Part shown: positions 8,421 to 17,563 of the stretch, in pieces
Layout: every line of letters begins with the position of its first letter
Position numbering within the stretch: position 1 is the first letter of the stretch
Assembly (NCBI RefSeq): GCF_003014755.1
Contig: NZ_PYAW01000001.1
Coordinates: 682,001 to 746,000, forward strand
Direction of reading: 5' to 3'
DNA: 64,000 nt
Source of the DNA: Chitinophaga niastensis
GTDB taxonomy: Bacteria > Bacteroidota > Bacteroidia > Chitinophagales > Chitinophagaceae
Position numbers and translations under genes: made by a program
The notes under the pieces: generated by a model
Told to the model about the DNA's origin: nothing
What the model saw: only the letters and a program-made list of their open reading frames with translations
Database searches by the model: none

Positions 8421-10079
8421 ATGCCTACCCTGTTTTTATATATCCTGCAAACATCCGGCTGTATGGCCATTTTTTATCTGCTCTATATTATATTCTTCCG
8501 GAAAGAAACCTTTTACCGGTATAACAGGATCTTGTTACTTAGCGCCTTCGTTTTCTCCGTCATCCTGCCACTATTACCAATTCCAGCCATCTCCTGGTCT
8601 GTAAAGGCGCCGAAGGAAGGTTCCGACACACAGGTTTTATTCAATACTAACGTTGTGGCACATACGCAAAGTAGCAATGTAGTATTAAGTCAGCATTGGT
8701 GGGATAGCCTGGTACAAAATGCGGGCAGCATTCTGCTGATCATCTATATAAGCGTTGCCTTTATACTGATACTGCTGCATATAATACCGTTACTGAAAAT
8801 CAGGCGGTTAATGCAACTTGGAAAGATATATAAAGAAGATTACATCACATATGTACATGTACCGGGACTGACCACTCCTTTTTCTTTTTTACGCATTATC
8901 TTTTTTGATCCTAACGCTTACGAACACACGGAGTTACAGCATGTGTTACGACACGAAGAAGCTCATGTGCAACAACACCATTCAATAGATAATCTGCTGG
9001 CATCTATTTACTGTTGCCTGTGCTGGATAAATCCTTTTGCATGGCTGTCCAGGAAAGCGTTGCAGCTGAACCTGGAATACCTCGCAGATCAGGCGGCAGT
9101 GCAAAAGGCCGACGCTGCAACATCCTATCAATACAGTTTACTGAAAGTAGGGGCGCATTATCGCCCAGCCTCCATTGCTCATCATTTTAATAAGTCGTTC
9201 ATTAAAAACAGAATACTTATGATAAACAAAACCCAATCCCCCCGTTTACGCGCCTGGAAATATTTGTTGATAGTTCCCGCGCTATCCATTGCTGCCGGCC
9301 TTTTATCCGCTGCAAAGCCCGCAACCAATACGGATTCAACAGAAAAAAAATACATGATCACGTACAAAGATGTGATCTATGGTGTCGTAACTCCTCAAAC
9401 TACTGAAGCGGATCTGAATGAAATGAAGCGAACGCTCGCTGCAAAAGATTTCACCTTGACCCTGAAGGATTTCAAGCGAAATGAAAAAGGAGAAATTGAT
9501 GATGTACAACTGGAGGTGGTGGATTCCAAAGCCGGGAGAAGTGTTTCTACGCACATGAATGAGTCTGCCGGTAACGTCATCTTCTTTTACTGTGAAAAAA
9601 AAGGCATGGGAATAGGCACGAATCCTCCTGGGCATAAATCATTCCCTAACAGCCTGTTATATATCGTTGCCAGGGAAAGCCGTGGCCCTGTTGCAGGACT
9701 CACAACAGATACTCTTTTTACACAGCGATTTCCCGGTGGAACGGAAGCATATAAAAGGTTCCTGGCCAAAAATATTCGCTATCCAAAAGGAGCGCATGAT
9801 GCAAAAATTACCGGGTTGGTATCTGTGCAGTACAAATTAAATATGGAAGGATATATCTCTGATATAAAGGTACTTAGCGCGCCACGCGAAGATATGGCGG
9901 AAGAGATAATGCGCACCCTCGGAAAAATGCCGCGTTTTGCTACAACAACTGAAGGAAATTCGGAAACGGAAACTATTTCCCTGACTGCGGCCTTTGCATT
10001 GGAAGGAGAAAATGGTGAAGTGATAAAGAATCCTGATCCTAAAAAAGCAGACCTCATAATAATAGGTTATACGAGATAG
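8421..10079 (+). CDS. M56 (BlaR1-like) sensor metallopeptidase with TonB-like C-terminus
   Basis: 552 aa. Helices near residues 5-25, 35-52 and 95-125 precede the zinc motif HEEAH with downstream LNLEYLADQAAV (about 175-230), the M56 signature. A further helix around 287-303 leads to a periplasmic part. From about 430 to 520 a TonB C-terminal-like module is visible (TGLVSVQYKLNMEGYISDIKVL). Such BlaI-M56 pairs are common in Bacteroidota; the peptidase responds to an envelope signal and inactivates the repressor. The TonB-like end instead of a penicillin-binding sensor domain argues against a beta-lactam role. Ends directly against the convergent gene at 10080. Confidence 0.88.
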   Translation: MPTLFLYILQTSGCMAIFYLLYIIFFRKETFYRYNRILLLSAFVFSVILPLLPIPAISWSVKAPKEGSDTQVLFNTNVVAHTQSSNVVLSQHWWDSLVQNAGSILLIIYISVAFILILLHIIPLLKIRRLMQLGKIYKEDYITYVHVPGLTTPFSFLRIIFFDPNAYEHTELQHVLRHEEAHVQQHHSIDNLLASIYCCLCWINPFAWLSRKALQLNLEYLADQAAVQKADAATSYQYSLLKVGAHYRPASIAHHFNKSFIKNRILMINKTQSPRLRAWKYLLIVPALSIAAGLLSAAKPATNTDSTEKKYMITYKDVIYGVVTPQTTEADLNEMKRTLAAKDFTLTLKDFKRNEKGEIDDVQLEVVDSKAGRSVSTHMNESAGNVIFFYCEKKGMGIGTNPPGHKSFPNSLLYIVARESRGPVAGLTTDTLFTQRFPGGTEAYKRFLAKNIRYPKGAHDAKITGLVSVQYKLNMEGYISDIKVLSAPREDMAEEIMRTLGKMPRFATTTEGNSETETISLTAAFALEGENGEVIKNPDPKKADLIIIGYTR

Positions 10080-10430
10080 CTATTCTGCCACTGGCTCTTT
10101 CTTCTTCTTCCTTCTGTGGGTTACTTTGTTGAAGATATTAATACCCAGTTGTACACCAATAAATTCAAGTGCTGTCATCAATGCCCCGGTAGCAAAGCTT
10201 TTAAATTTGCCGCTACCCCAGGCCATCTTGGCCATATTAAAAGCGACATTCATTACACCACTATGTTTTGCGCTACCGGGGATTACAGCATTCAGGGCCA
10301 TCTTTTTATAGTTGTCCCTGAAATGATCCACCCGGTTACCCAATTCATTTTCCAGCTGCCTGGAGCGCATTTTTAAGCGGGCAATTTCCAGCTCCAGTGT
10401 TTCGAAGCTGGTTACTTTTACCTTACGCAT
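10080..10430 (-). CDS. Small protein of the YtxH/holin-like operon, unknown function
   Basis: 116 aa. An N-terminal basic coiled-coil helix (FETLELEIARLKMRSRQLENELGNRV) is followed by a weakly hydrophobic Gly/Ala-rich part (residues 65-105) and a very basic tail, RRKKKKEP. Layout resembles YqjK-like proteins, though no family match is certain. It is the third gene in a run with a holin-III-like protein and a YtxH protein, a stress-linked membrane set similar in arrangement to enterobacterial yqjCDEK. Starts at ATG 10430, 20 bp after the preceding gene. Confidence 0.65.
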   Translation of the reverse strand: MRKVKVTSFETLELEIARLKMRSRQLENELGNRVDHFRDNYKKMALNAVIPGSAKHSGVMNVAFNMAKMAWGSGKFKSFATGALMTALEFIGVQLGINIFNKVTHRRKKKKEPVAE

Positions 10431-10450
10431 GTGTAAACATTTTTCATAGT

Positions 10451-10909
10451 TTAATCTTTCATTGTGTTTTCAGTTGCTTCTTCATTAGGAACATATCCGG
10501 GCTCACCGGTTTTATATCCTGGTTGATTATGAAGATGATCAGAATGTGCTTCGTTATCTTCTATTTCTTCCACCAGCTCTGTTATCAGCAATCTGGCCAG
10601 CGGCCGTTGAATCAGCTGTTTACGGAACAACAGAATGATAAGAAATAACAACACAAACAAACCTGCGGCGCAACTAAAGCCAATAGTAAAGCTACCTGTC
10701 ATTTCACCGATCCAAAAGCCTACTACCATGCCCAGGAACACAATCACAAAAAAGAACAGCAGGAAAGCCATCGTAAGTGAGAAAAACAATCCCAACGCTT
10801 TCGATAACTTTCCCGCTGCCTGGAGCTTAATCAGGTCCAGTCTGGTTTCCAGGTATTCCCTGGCTACTTTTCCCGTTTGGTTAAAGTAGTTGCCAAAATT
10901 ATCTTCCAT
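10451..10909 (-). CDS. Phage-holin-family (YqjE-like) membrane protein
   Basis: From ATG 10909 the protein is 152 aa (a TTG 18 bp upstream would add six residues and is less likely). It opens MEDNFGNYFNQTGKVAREYLETRLDLIKLQAAGKLSK, the amphipathic helix usual in the holin-III superfamily, followed by two transmembrane helices (about residues 45-70 and 78-102), a short basic loop, and an acidic hydrophilic tail. These are inner-membrane proteins of unclear role, often with YtxH partners as here (27 bp upstream). Not evidence for a prophage. Confidence 0.78.
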   Translation of the reverse strand: MEDNFGNYFNQTGKVAREYLETRLDLIKLQAAGKLSKALGLFFSLTMAFLLFFFVIVFLGMVVGFWIGEMTGSFTIGFSCAAGLFVLLFLIILLFRKQLIQRPLARLLITELVEEIEDNEAHSDHLHNQPGYKTGEPGYVPNEEATENTMKD

Positions 10910-10936
10910 GCAAAGCAATTTAATCAACTGGAGGTA

Positions 10937-11131
10937 TTATGCCAACTCATTCTCTAACTCATCATGAAACTGATCTTTCTTTTTCCTCCATTTTGCTTTC
11001 AGTCTGTCGGATTGATCTTTGAGTTTTTCTACCAGTTCATCTTTTTTATCTGAATTCAGAAAATACCCAACAGCAACGCCTACGGCTGCACCTACAATAA
11101 ATGAAACCACGGCTTTTGAACTTGTGCTCAT
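10937..11131 (-). CDS. YtxH domain protein
   Basis: 64 aa. A Gly/Ala/Val-rich membrane helix (VSFIVGAAVGVAVGYFLNSDKK, residues 9-30) is followed by a charged coiled coil (LVEKLKDQSDRLKAKWRKKKDQF). This is the YtxH pattern, linked to general stress in Bacillus. First gene of a three-gene minus-strand operon with the holin-like and the 116-aa protein. Small but convincing. Confidence 0.8.
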   Translation of the reverse strand: MSTSSKAVVSFIVGAAVGVAVGYFLNSDKKDELVEKLKDQSDRLKAKWRKKKDQFHDELENELA

Positions 11132-11347
11132 AAAAAAGGTTTTAAGATGAGAAAATTAAGGTTTTCGTTTTCCGGTACCTGAAGTTTAACAAACATTATT
11201 CCATAATTGAAAGTTACCTAAAACTTTCCAGTTAAGTTTACGCTTAAAGAACAAGCCCCATTCATTTTTGTTTATTGTTCATAAACCGCAACAGACCCGC
11301 CGGTCCGCTTTTTGACAATACCGGTTGATTACATCACATTTTGTACT

Positions 11348-11788
11348 ATGAGCTATCTTGACCACGACCGTCTTAAACAAGTAGGCTTCCTGCTTATTAT
11401 TGTCTTTATCGGGGTACTTCTTTTTATGGAGATGCTTACCTTCTTCCCTGGATTCCTGAGCGCTGTAACCATGTATGTGATCTGCCGTAAATGGATGTTC
11501 AGGTTAACAGCGCAACGTAAATGGAATAAGAGTCTGGCTGCTGCCCTAATGATGGTGGAAGAAAACCTCTACTAATACATTCCCCTGAAAGATGAAAATG
11601 TGGAAAGACTGGGTAAAGAGTTCAACACTTTGGTAATCGCCAATGCCGTGGGAATTCCCCTCATAGCTATTATCCCGTTGCTGGAAATTTACGGGAACGA
11701 ATTTGTGAAAAAAAGAAGAGATCTGATAGCACCTGAAACGCATAAAAAAGAGATGATGCCCGGTGCAAACGAAAACACTCAGCGATAG
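11348..11788 (+). pseudogene. Decayed AI-2E family transporter gene
   Basis: One reading frame runs 11348-11788 with an in-frame TAA at 11573-11575. The first part (MSYLDHDRLKQVGFLL...LSAVTMYVICRKWMFRL) looks like the N-terminus of AI-2E/PerM transporters. After the stop it continues YIPLKDENVERLGKEFNTLVIANAVGIPLIAI, the conserved central part, and then jumps to LLEIYGNEFVKKRRDLIAP, the C-terminal tail. Intact members are about 350 aa; here only about 146 codons remain. Two internal deletions plus a nonsense codon fit best. The two halves could be read as two short proteins, but neither would be a working transporter. Its 3' end overlaps the convergent nadD by 10 bp. Confidence 0.7.
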
Positions 11789-12348
11789 TAGTTATTTTCC
11801 GAGATATAGCTGATTACATTGTCCGGCACCATAAAACGTACAGACTTTCCCTCCTTTACCCATTTGCGGATATTAGTAGCAGAGATGTCCAGCATAGGCG
11901 CATCCAGCACTTCCAGTTGCGCACCAAAGGTATCTGTGATCTCATGTCCCGGCCGGCGGTACACATAAATCGGATAGTTCTTCACAATGTGCTCAAAGTT
12001 TTTCCATCTTGGCAAATTCTGAAAACTATCGCTGCCCATAATGATGGCAAATTCCTGTGTGGGAAACTTTTCACCAAGATAGGTAAGGGTATCTACTGTA
12101 TAAGAAGGTCGTGGTAAAGAAAACTCAATATTAGAGGCACGCAAACGCGTTTCGTCTTTGATAGCCAGTTCCACCAGGTGAAAACGATCATGCTCATTGA
12201 GCAATGCAGATGATGGTTTCAGCGGATTCTGCGGAGAAACAACCAACCATACTTTATCAAGATCAGTATTGTACGCTACGTAATTGGCAATGATCAAATG
12301 CCCCGTGTGTATAGGATTAAAAGACCCAAAATACAAGCCTATTCTCAT
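11779..12348 (-). CDS. nadD: Nicotinate-nucleotide adenylyltransferase
   Basis: 189 aa. The nucleotidyltransferase motif GLYFGSFNPIHTGHLIIANY begins at residue 4, and the ISATNIRKWVKEGKSV motif (about 155-170) carries the second ATP contact. NadD joins NaMN and ATP to give NaAD in NAD synthesis. The window also holds nadA (49.8 kb), so two NAD steps lie near each other but not in one operon. No unusual residues. Confidence 0.95.
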   Translation of the reverse strand: MRIGLYFGSFNPIHTGHLIIANYVAYNTDLDKVWLVVSPQNPLKPSSALLNEHDRFHLVELAIKDETRLRASNIEFSLPRPSYTVDTLTYLGEKFPTQEFAIIMGSDSFQNLPRWKNFEHIVKNYPIYVYRRPGHEITDTFGAQLEVLDAPMLDISATNIRKWVKEGKSVRFMVPDNVISYISENNYYR

Positions 12349-12430
12349 GTTTCATCGTATAAATTGCCAATGGCTACATCAATAATGCGTGTAAAAATAG
12401 GTATTTAATGCGGGAACATGGAAATAAGGC

Positions 12431-12922
12431 TTATTCAAGCGGCTTGAACTGCTCAAACACCTGCCCACAGGACTTACAAAAATGAATAGCCCGGCAAAGT
12501 GTGGAGCCAAACGGGGAACGCAGATAAGTTTGCTCACTGCCACAGTGCGGACATGGAGTATGTAACATAATTTCTGCCCGCACCTCTCCTTCCAGTATCT
12601 GTGGTGGTGCTATCCCAAAGTTTTTTAATTTCTCTTTGGCTGCATCCGTCATGCGGTTGCTCTCCCAATGCACCTGCTTGTCTATTTCTACGGTAACGGC
12701 TATACCGAGTTCATTTTCAACAACCGTTTTTATATTGTGCTGAATATAGCTCACTGCCGGACAGGCGGCAAATGTGGGAATCATTTTGATATGCACCCCA
12801 TCTGCTACCATGTCCACTCCGGTGATCATCCCCAGGTCTATCACGCTTAAAACCGGTATTTCCGGGTCCATCACGTGTTCCAGGGATTCATATACTGCTG
12901 CTATAGAAATTGTTTGCGACAT
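12431..12922 (-). CDS. paaD: Phenylacetyl-CoA epoxidase maturation protein PaaD
   Basis: 163 aa. The N-terminal MIP18/SufT-type domain is seen in LEHVMDPEIPVLSVIDLGMI (residues 12-31). The C-terminus has two Cys pairs, CPHCGS and FCKSCGQVF (about 121-156), typical of PaaD. The protein is needed for an active PaaABCE complex, probably in iron or cluster delivery. It begins 3 bp after paaC. Last gene of the paaABCD run; paaE is not downstream. Confidence 0.93.
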   Translation of the reverse strand: MSQTISIAAVYESLEHVMDPEIPVLSVIDLGMITGVDMVADGVHIKMIPTFAACPAVSYIQHNIKTVVENELGIAVTVEIDKQVHWESNRMTDAAKEKLKNFGIAPPQILEGEVRAEIMLHTPCPHCGSEQTYLRSPFGSTLCRAIHFCKSCGQVFEQFKPLE

Positions 12923-12925
12923 TTT

Positions 12926-13690
12926 TTACCAGCTGGCCTCCGTATCCAGGTTAAACACTTCTCCCATTTCTTTTAACAACGGCTGGAGATATTCCGTATG
13001 AAATCCTTGCCGGCCACCGTATACCGGTGTAATGGTACTCATATCCGGCAAATTCAATGACGATTTTACCAATACCGGGTAAATCCGCTCCTGCCAGCGA
13101 TGATACAGTTCTTTTTCACCAGGATACACCTTATCGGCAATCAGGGTTGCTTCGTGTTCCGGAGATGCTTCAAAAATACCGGCTGCCAGCGCAATGGTAT
13201 TATTCAACGCTGTTTGCATGCGGGCATAACTTTCTTCTCCGGCATTGCTCAGCTGCATAATCCAGGCATCGGCATGCAACGTATGGTACTTTAGCTCTCC
13301 TTTCACTTTTTTGCTGAGTAGCTGAAAAGGTGCGAAGCTGCTGTTTTGCAGGCTTTCATATCTTACCGTTTCGGCCTGATCAAACAAAAAATGCCGCATC
13401 AGGCTAAAATCATATTCACCATTAGGCAGCTCCACCAGATGAGAAGATTGGAATGCTTTTTCAGAACGTATAAAAGCAAATCTATCCGGATGTTCACCTC
13501 CAAGATCTTCGTGCAAAATACGGTATAATGCCCAGGCATGGCCTATTTTGTCCTGCGCCATAGAAGAAAAAGCAATATCTTCTTCCATCACAGGGCCTAA
13601 ACCTGTCCACTCAGAATTGCGATGCCCCAGTATCAGTTCATCGTCCGCCATTTTTATAATCAGGTCTTTCAGTGCTGCGTTATTACTCAT
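12926..13690 (-). CDS. paaC: Phenylacetyl-CoA epoxidase subunit PaaC
   Basis: 254 aa ferritin-like helical protein: LIIKMADDELILGHRNSEW at residues 10-28 and AQDKIGHAWALYRIL about 46-60 are characteristic. PaaC is the structural partner of the catalytic PaaA in the di-iron epoxidase that makes 1,2-epoxyphenylacetyl-CoA. Its ATG overlaps the paaB stop (ATGA), so the two are translationally coupled. Confidence 0.94.
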   Translation of the reverse strand: MSNNAALKDLIIKMADDELILGHRNSEWTGLGPVMEEDIAFSSMAQDKIGHAWALYRILHEDLGGEHPDRFAFIRSEKAFQSSHLVELPNGEYDFSLMRHFLFDQAETVRYESLQNSSFAPFQLLSKKVKGELKYHTLHADAWIMQLSNAGEESYARMQTALNNTIALAAGIFEASPEHEATLIADKVYPGEKELYHRWQERIYPVLVKSSLNLPDMSTITPVYGGRQGFHTEYLQPLLKEMGEVFNLDTEASW

Positions 13691-14055
13691 TTGGATTGTT
13701 TGAATTTGTTGATCTTTTCCATCACTTTAAACCCGCTGGCATCGCGATAGGTTTTTTCCAGGTTGTTGGCAAACATATCCTCATCCTCTACATCAAAAGC
13801 AAGGATATCTGCACTCTTCACCACCCATAGGTTCACACATTTTTTACGACGCGCAAATTGCTCTTTTGCAAACACCAGCGCCAGCAGAGGATCCGGCGCA
13901 TGCACACAACCTACATGCTCATGGTGTGCGCCTCTTTTATCCTGATGAAAAACTTCGTACACATTCCAGTTCTCCCCTTCTTCTACTTTTATCACTTCTC
14001 CGGCAGCACCCAGTTTTAGCCTGTTTACGCGCGGATCTAAAGAATCGTTCGACAT
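13687..14055 (-). CDS. paaB: Phenylacetyl-CoA epoxidase subunit PaaB
   Basis: 122 aa. WNVYEVFHQDKRGAHHEHVGCVHAPDPLLALVFAKEQFARR (about residues 30-70) is the PaaB signature; the C-terminus ends in a short Lys-rich tail. PaaB bridges PaaAC heterodimers and PaaE. Overlaps paaC by 4 bp. A 111-bp gap separates it from paaA, larger than the other gaps in this run and AT-rich, but without a clear terminator. Confidence 0.94.
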   Translation of the reverse strand: MSNDSLDPRVNRLKLGAAGEVIKVEEGENWNVYEVFHQDKRGAHHEHVGCVHAPDPLLALVFAKEQFARRKKCVNLWVVKSADILAFDVEDEDMFANNLEKTYRDASGFKVMEKINKFKQSK

Positions 14056-14166
14056 GAATCAGTGAATAGTTTTTATTAGTATTATTTTTTTTGTGAGATG
14101 ATTACGCACGGTATTTTCCCGCATCATCCCGCTTTACAGGCATGCTAACGTATAAGGATATACGCT

Positions 14167-15165
14167 TTATGCCACTGGCATAGCACGTTTTTGTCCGGGA
14201 TTCATCAGTGCCTTGCGTACCCAGCGCCCCTGCTCTTCTGCCCATTTACGCACCCGGAGCCGCTCTTCATTACAAGGGCCGCCGCCGTTGATCACCCGGA
14301 AAAACTCATCCCAATCAGGATCTGAATATTCCCAACGACCGGTATCTGCATTTTTACGCAGATTTGGATCCGGAAGTGTTAATCCCAGCTCCCATATTTT
14401 AGGAACATATGATTCCAGGAATTGATTGCGCATTTCATCATTGCTGGCCATTTTCACTTTCCACTGCATCAGCTTTTCGCTATGTTGCGAGCTTTTGTCC
14501 GGAGGTCCAAAGAAGTGCATAATAGGCTGCCACCAACGGTTCAGCGCATCCTGCACCATATCTCTCTGTGCCGGTGTACCGGCTGCCAGCTCAATAAATG
14601 CATCATGCCCCTGTTTCAGGTGAAAGCTTTCTTCATAACAGATACGCTCCAGTGCCCTGCAGTAAGGACCATAAGAACCCTTTGCATTGGCCACCTGGTT
14701 TACAATGGCAGCTGCATCTATCAGGAATCCGATCACCGTCACATCTGCCCATGTTTCTGCGGGGTAATTAAATACATTGGAGTATTTAGACTTACCGCTG
14801 AGCATGTCATTGATCATGGCTTCCCTTGATTTACCAAGTGTTTCAGCTGCATTGTAGAGTAGTTGTCCATGGCCTATTTCGTCCTGTACCTTGGCAATTA
14901 ATGCGAGTTTCCGTTTAAAACCAGGCGCCCGTGTAATCCAGGTACCTTCCGGTAATGCACCGATAACTTCAGAGTGGGCATGTTGCTCAATCAGGCGAAT
15001 CAGTTGCCTGCGATATTCTACCGGCATCCAGTCGCCGGGTTCTATCTTTTCGCCTCTGGCAATACGTTCCTCGAAAGCAGCCAGTTTTTCCGGCTCATCA
15101 TGTTGTTGCTCTTCCCGCAACTGTTTGCCATTAGGCTCATCAAAAATATATCCACCGCCGTACAT
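14167..15165 (-). CDS. paaA: Phenylacetyl-CoA epoxidase catalytic subunit PaaA
   Basis: 332 aa, close to the usual 310-330. The di-iron ligands come from E/ExxH motifs: [14 protein letters not shown] (about residue 90-104) and [17 protein letters not shown] (about 170-186). With PaaBC and the reductase PaaE it uses O2 to epoxidise the ring of phenylacetyl-CoA. It is the first gene of a paaABCD run. No paaE, paaG/Z, paaK or regulator is in the window, so the rest of the pathway must be elsewhere or absent. Confidence 0.95.
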   Translation of the reverse strand: MYGGGYIFDEPNGKQLREEQQHDEPEKLAAFEERIARGEKIEPGDWMPVEYRRQLIRLIEQHAHSEVIGALPEGTWITRAPGFKRKLALIAKVQDEIGHGQLLYNAAETLGKSREAMINDMLSGKSKYSNVFNYPAETWADVTVIGFLIDAAAIVNQVANAKGSYGPYCRALERICYEESFHLKQGHDAFIELAAGTPAQRDMVQDALNRWWQPIMHFFGPPDKSSQHSEKLMQWKVKMASNDEMRNQFLESYVPKIWELGLTLPDPNLRKNADTGRWEYSDPDWDEFFRVINGGGPCNEERLRVRKWAEEQGRWVRKALMNPGQKRAMPVA

Positions 15166-15330
15166 AGTGCGATTGTTTTGGTCGATACGTAAATTACGGA
15201 AAAAAGCCCGTTTAAGGCAGAAAATGATTGTTAAAACACGGGTAGTGAAATGTTATAGAATCGCCAAATTTTGCCGGTATGAATCATATCGGCGGGCATT
15301 GTGGTAAATTTAGTGGTAGCTATTCCACTC

Positions 15331-15981
15331 ATGCTTTTACCTGTTACCATATTTTGCCTCCTGTATTTGCCTTCCGGGCATAAACTGCCGCGTTCCGCTG
15401 TACCATCTCCCAAAAACCTAACCGTTATCCTACTCACTTTTGATGAAAACCATGCACCGGAATCCCCATTGTCCGATACTATTTTTTATTCAGCGCAAAG
15501 GCGGTTGCAATGGGATGACTTTCTGGCAAAACCATCTCCTTCCGGTCCCAGTGCTGCCGTGGCTTACACCAGCTTTTCCTATGACGGCAACAGCAGCCTG
15601 GCACATGACACCCTGAAAATTACACTACGCTTGCAGGTATTTTTTATAAAAAGTGCCTCCTGGGTAAGACCCGACGCCAAAAACAACTATGCCCTGGCAC
15701 ACGAACAACTGCATTTTGATATCACCCGGCTGGTAGTAGAAAGATTTAAACAAAAACTCCGGCAAACGGCGTTAAACCGCGACGACTACGACAGTATCAT
15801 ACAATATCAGTATCTTCAATCCTTCCGGGAAATGAACCGCCTGCAATATAAATTTGACCAGGAAACCAATCATGGCCTGAATCCTGCCGCACAAACCCGT
15901 TGGCGCGATAAGGTAAATGTAGGGCTGAAAAATAACGGTGTACTTCCCGAAGAACTTGGTATTGAGAGTATAAAATTTTAG
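15331..15981 (+). CDS. DUF922-like exported putative metallopeptidase
   Basis: About 216 aa from ATG 15331 (a GTG at 15301 would add ten residues). The first residues, MLLPVTIFCLLYLPSG, are a short export signal or anchor. The middle has LQWDDFLAKPSPSGPSAAVAYTSFSY and the HExxH-like ALAHEQLHFDITRLVVERF (about 140), the basis for a DUF922 assignment. The HEQLH motif could bind zinc, but activity has not been shown for the family. Monocistronic; faces away from paaA. Confidence 0.75.
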   Translation: MLLPVTIFCLLYLPSGHKLPRSAVPSPKNLTVILLTFDENHAPESPLSDTIFYSAQRRLQWDDFLAKPSPSGPSAAVAYTSFSYDGNSSLAHDTLKITLRLQVFFIKSASWVRPDAKNNYALAHEQLHFDITRLVVERFKQKLRQTALNRDDYDSIIQYQYLQSFREMNRLQYKFDQETNHGLNPAAQTRWRDKVNVGLKNNGVLPEELGIESIKF

Positions 15982-16054
15982 CTGAAATAATTTAAAAATC
16001 GTAGATTATCCTTATCGTTTAGCCATACCAGTTATATAGTATAAAACAGTATTC

Positions 16055-17485
16055 ATGCAACCAATTTACCCGTACAAATGGCTGATAACAAGCCTCTTCC
16101 TTATTTTCCTATTGCCATCCTGCAGGAAGCACGACAACGGAGCAACACCAGACACCGGAGGTAAAAATGTAAACGACAGCATTTTCTTTGTCTTTAAAGA
16201 TATTTACCTGTGGCCGGATGCTATTCCCGATTCTGCCACTTTCCGGCCCTCCAGCTATGCGGCTACCACAAGCATGTTCAATGCACTCAAGCAGTATAAA
16301 AAAGATGATGCCGGCAATGTAATGGACAGATACAGCTTTCTGGATGATGGAAGTACTTCAAGAGCCCTGCAGCAAGGCGTTGTAGGAGATATTGGCTTTG
16401 AAGTAGGTTTCCAGACAGCCACCACCCTTTACGTCGTGTATGTTTATCCTGGTTCTCCGGCAGATAAAGCGGGCATCAAACGCGGCTGGAAACTGGCCGC
16501 TGTTAATGGTGTGAGCCAATTTCAACAGGACCAGGCCACCAATACATTACTGAACAATGCTTTAGGCGGCAAGAGCGCCACCTTTGGCTTTGTTAAACCA
16601 GATGGAAGTACACAACAAAACACCCTGGCAGCAGTAGATTATAAACTGAATCCTATTCTTTACGCGAACACGTTTAACTTCAATGGTACCAAAGTAGGCT
16701 ACTTCGTGTTCAATAATTTTGTGGCACTATCGGATGTAAAAACCGGCATAGATTCCATCTATGACGCCTGGTCAAAAGCAGGTGTGAAACAGCTGATAAT
16801 AGATCTTCGCTATAATGGAGGGGGCCTCATCGAAACAGCGGAATACCTGGCTAATAAAATGGTTCCCGCTGCAAGGAATAACACAGAAATGTATTCACAA
16901 TACTTTAATAACAATGTGAATACCAATACTTACAGCAGCTACTTCACCAATATGAAAGCAGTACCGTATTTTCCTACTGAAAACTGGACAGATATCTTTC
17001 ACAGTGAAGCAACTACCTACAAAACAGCTAAGTTTCAAAAACAAGGTACGCTTGATCTGTCCAGGGTGAGTTTCCTGGTAACAAGAAATACAGTGTCTGC
17101 CAGCGAATTGTTATATAACGTACTTAAACCCACCATGACCACCACATTGGTAGGCGACACCACCTATGGCAAGCCTGTTGGATTTATCAACATTTCTTTC
17201 GGTAAATACGATATGTATGCTGTTTCTTTCCAGATTAAAAACTCAGCAGGTGAAGGAGATTATTTTAAAGGCATCAAACCAGACATCAAACAAATAGATG
17301 ATTATACTACTGATTGGGGTAATTTGAATGATCCCATTCTTCGCTCGGCCTTACTGGATATGGGCATTCCGGCAAATCAGCTGGGAAGATCTGCTAAAAT
17401 GGCTACAGACAGAGTGGGCAGAATTCCGGTGAATAACCTGCAGTCAACAAAGTTTAAAGGTATGATACAAACGATCAGGAAATAA
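16055..17485 (+). CDS. S41 family C-terminal processing peptidase, lipoprotein
   Basis: 476 aa. A signal peptide ends in the lipobox LLPSC (Cys about residue 23), so it is probably anchored in a membrane of the envelope. A PDZ domain (about 115-180) has YVYPGSPADKAGIKRGWKL. The S41 catalytic part has LIIDLRYNGGG (about 248) and the nucleophile region RNTVSASELLYNVLKP (about 345), Ser in TVSASE. The family cleaves protein C-termini in the periplasm. Shares a bidirectional terminator with the convergent M28 gene. Confidence 0.88.
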   Translation: MQPIYPYKWLITSLFLIFLLPSCRKHDNGATPDTGGKNVNDSIFFVFKDIYLWPDAIPDSATFRPSSYAATTSMFNALKQYKKDDAGNVMDRYSFLDDGSTSRALQQGVVGDIGFEVGFQTATTLYVVYVYPGSPADKAGIKRGWKLAAVNGVSQFQQDQATNTLLNNALGGKSATFGFVKPDGSTQQNTLAAVDYKLNPILYANTFNFNGTKVGYFVFNNFVALSDVKTGIDSIYDAWSKAGVKQLIIDLRYNGGGLIETAEYLANKMVPAARNNTEMYSQYFNNNVNTNTYSSYFTNMKAVPYFPTENWTDIFHSEATTYKTAKFQKQGTLDLSRVSFLVTRNTVSASELLYNVLKPTMTTTLVGDTTYGKPVGFINISFGKYDMYAVSFQIKNSAGEGDYFKGIKPDIKQIDDYTTDWGNLNDPILRSALLDMGIPANQLGRSAKMATDRVGRIPVNNLQSTKFKGMIQTIRK

Positions 17486-17501
17486 CGATCTGTTTATAAA
17501 T

Positions 17502-17546
17502 AAAAAAGCCGGCATGGATCCTCAACAGATCTATGCCGACTTTTTT
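17502..17546. terminator. Bidirectional terminator between S41 and M28 genes
   Basis: AAAAAAG...CGGCAT.GATC and GATC.ATGCCG...CTTTTTT pair over about 19 positions with two or three mismatches around a 7-base loop. A-run on the left and T-run on the right let it work for both convergent genes. Confidence 0.85.
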
Positions 17547-17563
17547 ATTTATCTCTATGTATT

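Noticed and set aside
10451..10909. Prophage signature (holin-family protein)
   Set aside because: The holin-III/YqjE family is chromosomal with YtxH here; no other phage genes nearby.
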